From Eutypa lata (Eukaryota > Ascomycota > Sordariomycetes > Xylariales > Diatrypaceae): a DNA stretch of 64,000 bases. The position numbers and the translations under genes were made by a program. The stretch spans positions 496,001 to 560,000 of the forward strand of contig JAKULF010000017.1 of assembly GCA_022661535.1 (NCBI GenBank), given 5' to 3'. The notes below the pieces were generated by a model. It saw only the letters and a list, made by a program, of their open reading frames with translations. It did no database searches and was not told the origin of the DNA. Position 1 is the first letter of the stretch, and each line of letters starts with the position of its first letter. Below, one piece after another: positions 45,101-55,958 of the stretch.

Positions 45101-48100
45101 ACAACAACTCCAGCCGTAACGAAGAACACGCCTGGCCCCGGACAAAACCTTACGGGCTTCACGCAAGCCCTCAGCACCTTCTGGAAGTCGGGAAACACAA
45201 ATACGCCCGTGCAAAGGATGAACTGGCTACGTCAACAATCCTATTGGCAAACCCTTGAGATATTCTCGGACCCCACCAAGCCGGCTATGCCCATCCACGG
45301 GCCACCCGTCGAGTCGCTCCTCCGAACCGGGCCGTACTTGCCTGGAGTAACCACGACAACGCGGACTCCCACGGAGATTAACCGCCTGGAGAGGGAAGTG
45401 CACTCCCTCAGGAGTAATGCCCTCGATAGGGCGCTAGAGTGCCCGTACGTGGACTGCCACGAAGGTCCTTTCCACGTCTTGGACGAAGATGGTCTTGATA
45501 AGCACCTACGTCAGCGTCACAACAGCTTGCGATGCTTCTTGTGCACAGGCGATGAAGCATTTACGGTGTACCACGACCAACAGAGCCTCTACGACCATTT
45601 CATGGCACAACATGCCGCAGAGTTGAAAAATATATTCTGTGGTGATTTTGCGGATTGCGATTGTGGCGACAAATGTAAGGGAAAGGACAAGAAGAAGCAG
45701 CCAGACCTCCAGTACTGCGAACGTTGCGGCCGAGATCAGTCCTTGTTGAATAGTCCCGACGACCGTCGTCATCACGACAATGTGTGCGAAGTGATCACAT
45801 GTGATAACGCTCGAAAGAATAGGCTCATGCAACCGCCTTTCTGCCGATTCTGCGGCGTCATCCGCGTCCGGAAGCCCAAGTCTGCCCAGCTTGAGCCATG
45901 CTCGTGCGGCCAGAAAGGAGAGGACCAATTCGACCCCGGGACTTTCTGTACCTTGTGTGGGTTTGAATATGGCACCATGAGCCGTCAGTACCGCGAGACG
46001 CACGCCCGTTTCTGCAAGCGCCCCTACAGCGCCACCGAGTGGGACCACTGCGGCTTCTGCGGTATCTCTCTGCGGAATGCAGGCGAGTTAGTCAAGAAGA
46101 AGCACATCCATTCGTGCGACGGGCGACCGAACGATAGCCATAGCCCCCGGGATGATGGGCAGCAACCACCGCAGGAACCTGATCCACTGGCCACGGCGGC
46201 GGCAGAGAAGGCGAAGAGGGATGCAGCCGAAAAAGCAAAACGGGATTCAGAGGTGAAGGATGCGAAGACAATTGCCGAAGAGAAACGCAAGAAGCTAGAA
46301 GGGGAGTTGAACCGGTTACTAGGTAATAACGAAAGTGATACGGAGAAGGCTGCAAGAGAAGCAAAGGAGCAAGCAGATCATGAGAAGGCAGCGCGGAAGG
46401 CCGCTAAAAAGGCCGCTCGCGAACAGGCGGCTCAGGATCAAGCAGACAAGGATGCTCAGGAGCAAGCCGCCAAGGATCAAGCCGCTCGGGAGAAAGCCGC
46501 CCGGGAGAAAGCCGCTAGGTACAAAGCCGCTCAGGAGCATGCAGATCGAGAGAAGGCCGCTCGAGAGAAGGCCGCTCAGGAGCAAGCAGACAAGGATGCT
46601 CAAGACAAAGCTGATCAGGAACAAGCTGCTCAAGAGAAGGCCGCTCGGAAGGCTGCCCGAAAGGCCGCCCGCGAGAAAGCCGCACAGGAGCAAGCAGACA
46701 AGGATGCTCAAGAACAAGCTGCTCGAGATCAGGCTGCTCGAGACCAAGCTGCTCAAGACCAAGCTGCTCAAGACCAAGCCGATCAAGAGCAAGTTGCCAA
46801 AGAGAAGGCAGCTCGGAAAGCCGCTAAAAAGGCCGCCCGCGAAAAGGCCGCCCAGGAACAAGCAGATAAGGATGCTCAAGATCAAGCTGCTCGAGACCAG
46901 GCTGCTCAAGACCAAGCTGCTCAAGACCAAGCCGATCAAGAGCAAGCTGCCAAAGAGAAGGCAGCTCGGAAGGCCGCTAAAAAGGCCGCCCAACAACAAG
47001 CAGACAAGGATGCTCGAGACCAAGCTGCTCGAGACCAGGCTGCTCAAGACCAGGCTGGTCAAGAACAAGCCGCCAAAGAGAAAGCAGCTCGGAAGGCCGC
47101 CAAAAAGGCCGCCCGCGAAAAGGCCACTCAAGACCAAGCAGACAAGGAAGCTCGAGACCAAGCGAGAGCACAGGCACAAACTCAAGCGCAGACACAAACA
47201 CAAACGCGAACGAAGACAGGTCGAGCAACGCCAGCTACAACCCAAGCCACTCCAGACCAAGCGGGTATAGCTAAAGCCCGAGCCCTAGCAAAGGCGGCTA
47301 AAACGCCAGAGGGTAGCCCGAGTCAAGCCACTATAGACCAAGCAGGTATAGCTAAAGCCCGAGCCTTAGCGAAGGAAGCCAAAACGCCAGAGATGGATCC
47401 TGACACGAAGGACTACCTTACTAATATCCAGGAGAAATATGACATCCCCTGGGGGCAACTTTGGCGGGAAGCCAGAGCTGGCGAGCGTGTCCCTAAAGCC
47501 CGTGCGGCATCGCCGGCTCGGGACGATGGCGACCCTGATTACTGGCCCGATTTCACGGCACGCTGTTCGCGGTGCTTCCGAGGTGCGGGTGAGGACGCGG
47601 ATATAATTGAGGTAAGTTGCAGACAAATATCCATGATTGAAGAAGAAAGAAAAAAGAAAAAGAAACAAAGCCAGCCTGATACTAACCTGATCTCGATCTG
47701 TTAGGGACATATGGATCCCGAGGGTTCTTGTAGGATACGCCGAGGCCGGAGCGACGTAACGGACGTGAAACAGCTTCCCAACCGCAGTGGATGGATAGAA
47801 CACCCGAACAACATCAAGTTCAAAGACGCGTTCCAGGATTTCATCGACGGCTATCCGGCTTACAGACACACGATGTTCCCTACGCATGATTCTGACGAGG
47901 TCCAAAGAGTGTACCAGGACTTCTACGATGAGGAGATAGTCTACGGGTGGAACAGGGATGACCCGAACTCCCGCCATGAGGGCAATGAGTGGGACCGCAC
48001 CCGCAGCGGTCTCCTACCTTGGCCGCCCGTCCCGGGTCATATCATGCCGGCGAGAACCACCACCAAATCAGTTAAAGAGGTAGAAGAAGAAGAAGAAGAA

Positions 48101-49591
48101 GAAGAAGACATCTATGGCGCGACACCCCCCGCGACACCCAAACCGAGCAAGGGGAAAGGCAAGAGGGGAAGTCCGGCAGGCCAACCAGAGGATTCACAAG
48201 CAAAAGACGAGAACAGACAAAGCCCTCGAAAGAAGGCGAAGAAGGGAGAAGACACCACCGCGGATGATAAGACCAAACCCGACCCCAAGGCCACGGGCTC
48301 CCCGAAAGGGAAGAAATCCGGGACGAAGAAGTCTCCCCTGACGCCGAAAAGCTCACAAAAGAAGGGAGCCCAGCCCGGCGCCAAGGCTGACAACGACGAG
48401 GCCACCACCGGGTCCCCGAAGTCGACCAAGCGCAAGCTAGACGAGACAACCGCGGAAGGAAATAAGTCACCTCCGAAGAAGCCCGCCACGTCTAAGCCGT
48501 CCTCGCCAAAAGCTACCAAGCCCTCGCCCAAGGCTGTCACGTCCTCGGTTGATACGTCCGCGGTTACCACGTCCTTCTCAGCCCCGTCCTTCCCGGCCTC
48601 TTCCTCCCAGTCTCTTGTCAGTATGGCTCCCGCCCAGCCAGCAACGTCCCCGGCTACCCGCTCTACCACCGCGGCGGCGGCGGCGGCGACAGTGGCGGCG
48701 GCGGTGAGGGCAGCAGCAGCAGTAGCAGCAGCAGTAGCAGCAGCCGGACCTCCTCCGAAAACAAGGTCTCAGAAGACGTCTCCGGTCCAGCCAGCAACTG
48801 CTCCCGCTAAGCCCGCAGCTTCTCCCTTTAAGCCCACGACTGCTCCCGCTACGAGTCCTCCTGCTACCACGACGACTGTAGTGACAACAGCGGCGGCGAC
48901 GACGTCTCCGAATACCAGGTCTCGGAGGCGTTCCGCTTCCGCTACCAAGGACAAGAACGCCGGGGCCATAGTCAAAATCAAGTCGTCACGAACGTCGCCA
49001 GTATTGGACAAGTCGAATAGGAGGGGCCTCATATGGGGCCGCCACCCGAGCCTACTGAAGACGCCTGGAGAAGCCGAGTCGGGTGATGATGGCGCTTCGG
49101 GTGGTCTGGTTGGGTTGGGCATCACTTCTGGTGTCCCTCCTGACACTGCTCTTGTTACAGCGGGTGCCAGCAGCTCTCCTGACCTGACTAAGGTCCCCCC
49201 CGGTACTACTACTACGACTATTTCTACGACGGGTAGCAGGAGCTCTTCCGACCTGGTTAAGACCTCACCACCTAAGCCTAAGCAGACTAGCGCCCCTTCC
49301 GCCGCCGCCTCCTCATCGGGTAGTAGTAGTAGTGGTGAGAGCAGTAGTGACAGTGGCAGTATTTATGGTAGCAACACTCTCCCTATCCGGATGATCGACT
49401 TCGACAAACGGACGACAAGCACAGGCGCCGCTTCTTCACCTCAGCCGAGGAGAACGACACGATCGATGTCGGCTGCTGCTGCTTCAAGTCGCACTGGCGC
49501 TACCACCGCTAGTAGTAGTAAGAGATCGAATAGTGGGGACATGCCTCCTAGAGAGAGAGACCCGATAACCGGACGTTGGAATTTCAAATGA
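42132..49591 (+). CDS. Giant multidomain protein (2437 aa), unknown function
   Basis: Three exons (42132-44550, 44604-47611, 47705-49591) join in phase with clean GTAAGT donors. Residues 1-60 are very basic. About 140-805 is a folded-looking region with no family I recognise. About 865-895 holds TTVPA repeats, followed by a duplicated block (925-1010) with TTVPDPA repeats. About 1080-1315 has a run of Cys/His pairs resembling several C2H2 and C2HC fingers (CPYVDC...H...H; CFLC...H...H; CERCG...H..C; CRFCG; CTLCG...H..C; CGFCG...H..C). About 1335-1675 is an Ala/Gln/Lys helical repeat. [15 protein letters not shown] (near 1784) heads another Cys motif completed in exon 3. The tail is Lys/Ser/Thr/Pro-rich with a bipartite nuclear-signal look (KRKLDE...KSPPKKP, near 2050). 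I infer a nuclear or nucleic-acid-linked scaffold. Splitting into two or three genes is possible but less likely, given matching phases. Confidence 0.75.
44780..44869 (+). repeat. 15-bp tandem repeat, six copies (TTVPA)
   Basis: Six perfect or near-perfect copies of ACAACAGTTCCAGCT within exon 2 of the giant gene, each coding one TTVPA pentapeptide. The identity at DNA level points to recent slippage or unequal exchange. Confidence 0.95.
45037..45113 (+). repeat. 21-bp tandem repeat, three copies (TTVPDPA)
   Basis: Three copies of a unit coding TTVPDPA in the giant gene, followed by a degenerate TTTPA. It sits between the two halves of a larger duplication (44953-45035 and 45117-45202). Confidence 0.9.
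46340..47175 (+). repeat. Nested coding repeat (QAAxD pentads, about 120-170 bp super-units)
   Basis: Pentapeptide units ([20 protein letters not shown] and the like; 15 bp each) are grouped into super-units, each containing [16 protein letters not shown] and several DQAAx copies. About five super-units are visible. The stretch is purely helical, charged and Ala-rich, consistent with a long single alpha-helix or coiled coil. Confidence 0.85.
48083..48108 (+). repeat. (GAA)n microsatellite coding poly-Glu
   Basis: A run of GAA codons in exon 3 of the giant gene giving an acidic patch (EEEEEEEED). Likely variable in length. Confidence 0.8.
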
Positions 49592-50762
49592 ACGAACGGG
49601 AACGGGAGCCTCCTTAACAACAACTTACCCCCAATAACGCGCTTATAACGGGATTAGGGGTAGAAAGTAGGATCAAGATACGATAAGAATGAAACCGGCG
49701 TACGAACGAACGAGTGGGCGCGCTGAAATCGAAAAAGAAAAGAAAAGAAACTTAGAAGTAAAGAAAGCGTTAAAAACCAGGAACAGGGCATGTAGAGTGG
49801 TACGAAGTTGATGAGAGGTTATGAATGGAGTTGCATAAGGGGATAAGGGGGATGAGGTGAAGGTGAAGGTGAAATGGGGAGAGGGGGTGCAGGACGCCGA
49901 GGGAGGAAAGCAATATTGTGGTTGTTATTGCTCACTCATCTCTTGGAATCGTTGGCAGAGTTGGTTGGCCATCATTCGATCATTGCGATTGGGATTTCCT
50001 TTGTCTATTTACTTATTATCTAGGTATTTAGGTAGTTGGTTTGAGTTAGTCTATGCTCAGACTAGATATTTCTTTCACTCACTTCATATTTCCCCTCTTG
50101 TCGTGGGCTATGTATTAATTAAAATTTTCTTTCATTATCTCATAAGCCTCTTAAGTCCCATCGTGTTATGCCTGAAAATTGATTAGTAACCTACACAGTA
50201 AAAGGTCTTGAGGACATAGTAACAGAAATTACCTACTGGTGACTTGGGGAAAAAAAAATAAAAAATGAAAACAAAAGGTTTAAACATAGTTACCTCCTAA
50301 GAGGTATCATAGATTACCCATGCTTGGGGGATTTAAAAGCCCGCTCGGGGTTTTTATTATTATTAACACTCTAAATTCCTATTTACGCATTAACATTAAA
50401 TAGGGGTATAAGTCTAAACCGGGCTACTCCCACAAAACCAGCAAGATGCAAAAACAACGCAACCTGCTTTGATACACGCTGTTAGCCCATCAAGAAACAA
50501 TAGACACCCATAGCTATGCTTTTTCTTCCCCAGGCCATAAGATCAAGTAAAAGAATCAGCGCCCAGAACATCCCTAAAGTTTAGGTTTCGGTGAAGAAGC
50601 AAATAGAACACTTCGATAACGACTCATCATCCATGGCGATGGTTTCCGTTTATAATCGAGCGTCCTCCGAGCGCAACGCGTATTATGAGATGCCTACGGC
50701 GACCGTAGAATCGATTTGAGAGGCAGAGATTTCACTTCCCTACTTTCTTCAGCACCTCCTAA
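49592..50762. other. Intergenic between convergent genes
   Basis: 3' flanks of the giant gene and of sulfite oxidase. A 109-codon frame at 49857-50186 shows no features. Nothing else recognised. Confidence 0.5.
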
Positions 50763-52745
50763 TTACTTGCTCTCACCACCACCGACATCCCCAGCTCCCT
50801 TCTCACCCACCTTCAGACCACCAAAACTTAGACTTTTCGGATAACTAAACTCAACGCGATGCCAAGCAGTTGCCAGATTTCCCCTCAAATTATAGATGCT
50901 GGCATGATGCTCGGGCTGGGTATTGTATGCATCGTCCGTAGCCTTGACCATGAAGGTGGTGGTCCTCCTCACCTCGCCTTGCTGCTGCTGTTTGCCGTTG
51001 CCATAATTATCATGATCAGGTGTAGGTGACGGTGATGGTAGAGCGCCCTCGTACCGCCACCGCTTCCAGCACCACGTTTTGCTGCCTTTATCCAGTTTCG
51101 AATCGTCGAGGAGCCTCGCTTGGTCCCATGTCTTGCCACCATCGAGACTGACGTCGACGCGCTGGATCTCGTGACCGCCACCGGAGTACGCGTAGCCTTC
51201 GAGTTCCACGACCTGCTGCTGCTGCGTATCACCAGAGGTCACCGTCCGTTCGCTCCTCCGGTCCTTAGACCCATCTCCATCCATAGGTCGGAGAATAGCC
51301 TGGGGCGTCTTTAACCGCGTGCGCGTAATAGCGCTCGTAATGGGCATCTCCTGGATCGACTTATACTTATCCCAATCCTGGACGGTCTCATTCGGACCAA
51401 AGCACTTATAATCGCGCCTCTGCCACTGCGTACTGCTCTCCTCATCCGAGACCACGATCTTATTCACCCACTTCACGCAGCGGGCGGCGACATGACCAGG
51501 CACGATAACGCGGACAGGGAAGCCGTGGTCGCGGGGCAAGGCCTGCCCATTCATGCGAAAGGCCAACAAGACGTCACCACGCGGATCCAGCGCCGCCGCG
51601 ATGGGGATGCTGGCGCCGTAGGCCTCCAAGCCCGAGAATTGGACATGCTGGGCATCGTCGCCGGGGTCGTCGGTGGACACGCCCGCGTCGGCGAGGACAT
51701 CTCGGAGGCGCACCCCTTCCCAGGTGGCGCAGCTGATGGCGCCGACGGTCCACTGGAGGCCGTTCGTCTTCTTGGCGTGGACGGTCATGTCGCGGCGGCG
51801 GTTGCCCGAGCACTGCAGGACGGCCGATACGACGTGCTGCCTGAAGCGGGTTTTCAGGTCGCGCAGGGTGTAGGTCTTGATCTCGCCGTCGGGCAACTCG
51901 ATGCTGATGCTGTGGTCGTCGGCGCGGGCTTCCTCGATGACGGGAACCCACATGTGATTGCGGACGTAGAAGACTTCGTTGGGGGTCAGGAAGGAGGCGG
52001 CGAGCTCGGTGCTTGGCGTTTCGGCATTGCAGGGTTTCTGGGTGATGACGCCGAGTCGTTCGTCTCGTTGAGGGTCCGTCTCGAACGGGTCTTCAATGTA
52101 TTCTTGGGATGGTCGGCCATCGACGAGGTCGTCGGGGTGTACCTTGCCCACGAGATATTGCTCGAGTATCTCCCGGACGTAGGGGGTCTTGTGGATGGAG
52201 AATATGTTCCAATACGGCTCGATGCTGCTCCCGGCGGCGCGCAGGATGACCTCGCCTCCGGGATGAGCGCCTACCCAATCCGTAATATCGTATACTTTAT
52301 CCTCGTACATAACCCACGGGTTCGCGGAACCCGGCCCATGCTGCTTGATTTCCGAGATACGATATCGGGGTAGCCCATCGTTGCTATCGTCGGGTGTCTG
52401 CTGCGTGACTGGCGGTGAAGAGGTAGAGCTGGATTCGGTTGACGTCTCGAGTGAATTGGACGTAGTCGAAGGTTGGAGAAGAGTGAACACAAGCGTAGCG
52501 AGGCCACCACCTGCAGCGAGGACGGGGAGTGGCCCTAGACGGCGAGGCTTTCGTGGTAAGCTTGGACTGGGTTTCTGCTGTTTCGAGGCTGCTTCTCGGA
52601 AAGCGGATGATGGGTTGAACTCTCTCGCTATAGAGCTACTGAACGGTCGTGTTCCATGGTTTGGAATTGGTCGAAGAGCTGGCTGTGGTCGTCTAGAGAG
52701 TTTGACAAGCTCCCGCCCAAGTCGACGTGAGATAGGTACAGACAT
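50763..52745 (-). CDS. Mitochondrial sulfite oxidase (cytochrome b5 + Moco)
   Basis: A single-exon 660-residue protein that should oxidise sulfite to sulfate using molybdenum cofactor and pass electrons to cytochrome c in the mitochondrial intermembrane space. The basic N-terminus ending RPFSSSIARE is an import sequence, and residues 70-92 are a hydrophobic sorting segment (VLAAGGGLATLVFTLL). The cytochrome b5 domain (about 127-205) has heme ligands His161 in HPGGE and His185 in FSIHKTP. The Moco domain follows (about 245-450) with FYVRNHMWVP (Arg262) and the Mo-ligand Cys312 in AVLQCSGNRRR; FPVRVIVPGHVAARCVKW is also typical. The C-terminal dimerisation domain (about 480-640) has GYAYSGGGHEIQRVDVSLDG. 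Eukaryotic nitrate reductase has the Moco domain before cytochrome b5, so this order and the import sequence favour sulfite oxidase. A 33-residue Ser/Thr linker precedes the b5 domain. Confidence 0.93.
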   Translation of the reverse strand: MSVPISRRLGRELVKLSRRPQPALRPIPNHGTRPFSSSIAREFNPSSAFREAASKQQKPSPSLPRKPRRLGPLPVLAAGGGLATLVFTLLQPSTTSNSLETSTESSSTSSPPVTQQTPDDSNDGLPRYRISEIKQHGPGSANPWVMYEDKVYDITDWVGAHPGGEVILRAAGSSIEPYWNIFSIHKTPYVREILEQYLVGKVHPDDLVDGRPSQEYIEDPFETDPQRDERLGVITQKPCNAETPSTELAASFLTPNEVFYVRNHMWVPVIEEARADDHSISIELPDGEIKTYTLRDLKTRFRQHVVSAVLQCSGNRRRDMTVHAKKTNGLQWTVGAISCATWEGVRLRDVLADAGVSTDDPGDDAQHVQFSGLEAYGASIPIAAALDPRGDVLLAFRMNGQALPRDHGFPVRVIVPGHVAARCVKWVNKIVVSDEESSTQWQRRDYKCFGPNETVQDWDKYKSIQEMPITSAITRTRLKTPQAILRPMDGDGSKDRRSERTVTSGDTQQQQVVELEGYAYSGGGHEIQRVDVSLDGGKTWDQARLLDDSKLDKGSKTWCWKRWRYEGALPSPSPTPDHDNYGNGKQQQQGEVRRTTTFMVKATDDAYNTQPEHHASIYNLRGNLATAWHRVEFSYPKSLSFGGLKVGEKGAGDVGGGESK

Positions 52746-55700
52746 TGTCTATGTTTGAAGTAGTAGTCGATCCTGTTTCAGGCGTTGATACTGAAAATAG
52801 TACCCATAGTCTCTAAAGTCTCAGTGGAAGACAGTCAAAGGTTTCTTTGCATGAAGCTTGGGGTGGTTTCCTTGGAACATATAATAGACAGCGTCTTAAC
52901 AAGAAACAGACGGTGAGAAGTAGAGGAATACTCTTCTCTACAGTAAGCAGAAGTGTGAAATGACTGAGAAAGATGACGTCGAGGGACCCCTTTTCATGTA
53001 ATATGAGATATGCACAGGTGAGAAGAGTAGAGAATAAGAAGTCAACATTAAGTAGAATCTAAGTATGAGAAGATGAGCAAAGCATCACTTGATAAGAAAG
53101 AATAACTTGGAACGGTGTAGGGGAAGGAGCTCTCAGGGGGATCTGACGAAGGAGCTTCTTATCAACATCCATTGAACAACCAACATCCATGTGCGCACAT
53201 ACGAATACCTACATACATACATGTACATACACGTATGCATACCTCCCGACTACATACCCGACCTCCATACCTATGCGTCTCGTATCATTCAGCGGAATAT
53301 GGCGGTATGACAGTACCCGTGTACCCTTACCATGGCATGCTGTATCGTACTGCAGGTACGAAGTAGTTAGATAGTTTTGAACTACCTAAGCAAGTTAAAT
53401 AGAAATTTGGTGATCTGACTCAGTACTGATGCCATGAGGTGTAGTAAGAGCTTGTAGATAATATCGAAGCTAAGTACGAAGTAGACACTGAGTATGAAAT
53501 ACGTTGATATATCCGTAACGTTAGATGGTATGTATGTAATAGCAAGGTACAAGATGAAATCGATGGAGTTATTCGGTAAGATATGCACCTGACTGCTGTA
53601 TTACCATTGCATTACGTCTCTGTTCCTGAGAAGAGCTCAGCATGCCAAGTAGAAATCAGGACATTTTGGGGAAGTTGAAGGGAACATAATTGTCCATTGG
53701 TGCTTGTCGGCCAGGTCCCCGACGCATCAGTGCGGGTCACCGTAGGGTTAGTGGGTTAAGCTTAGTGGGGGCCGATACCTACCTAGTAGCAGTTCACAGG
53801 GCACGGGATCGCTTAGTTACCGACCTAGACTAGAATATTGAATGCCGGGGAATTACCTACAGCCAATCCGGTCGCTAACAGTCAGCCTGTTTAGCGGAGT
53901 CTTGGTAGGGTAGCTACTGTGCCTACCTACCTAGCAGGTCTGCTAGGTGTGGTTAACTAACTGCTATCCAGACTTACGATTCGACTACCTACCTCCCTAC
54001 GCAGTTGTATATTCCCGACATCTTCAAGTTTGCGGTCAACTAGTAGTATTCCGTTATAGCCTGTTTAGGTAGAAAATATCGGACTGGACGACCGACGATC
54101 TCCGATCAACATGTGTTGGTGAACTTGGACTTGGACCAGGTTGCCTTCCTTATACCCTCCTATAGGCACTGGATTAACTAGATACTATTGAAGTGAGAAG
54201 TTGAAGATATCACAAATAATTAAGAGGATTATCATACTAAACATAGAGACATCCGTTGTTACAGAAGTATGGCGTTCCTATAAGAGACTCGATCACTCCC
54301 TATGTAGAGGCTCTAACTTCTGGGAACTAGCAAGAGACTACATAGGCGGGGACCACAGCATGAATGAATAGATGAATGAATGGGAGATCTTCAAAAACCA
54401 CCCATTACGCGTCTGTCTTGGATCTCGGTCACCATACTGGCTGATTGGTCTATCGGCAAGTAGAGATATAGTAGTTGAAACCGCGAGTATCCACTAAATA
54501 GGGGGGAGACCCGGCGATAGACGGCGAAGTGTGGGTTAACTTGACCCATCAGTCAGTCACACCTCCGTAAAGGTATCGCCGATGATAGCAAGAAGCTATC
54601 TACTTGGCCCCGAGCGTACGCTGGTGGAGATTTATGCCCGGTATTAATATTTTCTCCCTTCTTTTAAACATCATGGTCTAACAGAAACATAATAAGAGAA
54701 CACCACCGGGTTCCAGGATTTAGGGGCCCCAACAGCTATCAGCATCTTATCTTCCTTCACTATGAACAGGCCGGGCTGGCCGGCTTCATCAATCTAGTAT
54801 GCTGTGGCGATATCTTAAGAATCAACGACTACATATACACAAAAACACCCAACCAGCCGGTCAATCTCCCATTTCTCTAAGACCATCCACCATTCTTCCT
54901 ATTACCTACCACCCCTCTCACCTCGATCGCCAACACGCTATTATATTAGTCAACGCCGAGCCCGCGGGCTCTGGACGTTATAGTCGCCGACACTACTCCA
55001 AGCTAACTAACTAAGCCGGCCCGCACTTAGTTAACTATATCCCAGCATCCGTGCCCACTCCCTGCCTGCCGTATTACAGTTGGTTAATCGATGGGCGTCG
55101 TAGTTGCGGGCGGGTTGTAATATCGACGAAGACGAACCCCGGGAGCTCCGGCATGTATGTAGCTAGACCTTCAACTCGCTCGGGGAGCTGGTCGAAGTGG
55201 CACACGACGGCTTTAGGTTCGCTATCTTAACTAGGTAGGTAGGTAGGAGCGCACTCCCCCTCCCCGCGCTAACGACATGCTGTTGCTATTATCTATCTAT
55301 AGGTCTGTAGGTTGTAGGTAACCGACGCAGCAAGAAGGTAGTTAGTGGAGCCGCAACTTGACGACGTTTAGCTAAGTGGCGGTGGTGGTGGTGGTGGCGC
55401 CGGCGGTAGGTAGGTCGTGGCAGCAGCCACAGCTAGACGACTTGCTCGACGATGCTGAACCTTTGCCGCCACCTACTTGTTGCCACCATTTAGCGAAACA
55501 TCATCGAGCAGGTCGTTGAGCAACAGGTTAGGTCATCCAGTTGCGGCTGCTACTGCCTGCTTGCTGCCGCCGTTACCAATGTAGCCCTCTGCTACTTACC
55601 GTACCATCTATTCCCGGCGCTACAGGTAGCTCAATAGACGTATACATACCTATATGTTATAAAACCGAAGGGCTGTGCTGCTGCGCGTCCGTGGCGTCCC

Positions 55701-55958
55701 TACCTACGTTATTGTTTGAATTGAGTTGAATTGTTGTATTTAACCTTTGAAGTAACGTCAGGCTAAAGATCCGAGCCACGGTTACATTGCAGCGCGGGCG
55801 GGCGGATGGGCGCAGCTTAGGCACTCTACGGGATTGGCCTGAACTTTAAGGCAACTGGGATGTCTGTTTATAACATGCTGGAGGGACCTATCTGACATCT
55901 TGCCTCGTCTTAGTTATCTCTGACACTAATAAGGACACACCTAAGCAACATTAGATGG
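52746..55958. other. 3.2 kb gene-free region
   Basis: Lies between two divergent genes. Contains CATA-type runs at 53205-53240, many ACCT/AGGT repeats (53779-53800, 53918-53945, 53982-53998, 55231-55248) and a GGTGGT run at 55379-55396. Short frames at 53172-53374, 54799-55014 and 55541-55729 are repeat-driven or featureless. No RNA gene recognised. Confidence 0.5.

Noticed and set aside
44689..45198. Val/Gly-rich antisense frame in the Thr/Pro repeats
   Set aside because: Direct product of reading the minisatellite on the other strand.
46319..47270. Long frames (311-313 codons) on the opposite strand and in another + frame of the giant gene
   Set aside because: They are by-products of the repeat; compositions are pure Leu/Ser or Lys/Leu runs with no other support.
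51492..52373. 293-codon frame antisense to sulfite oxidase
   Set aside because: Shadow of a GC-rich coding exon; no motifs, while the sense frame is clearly conserved.
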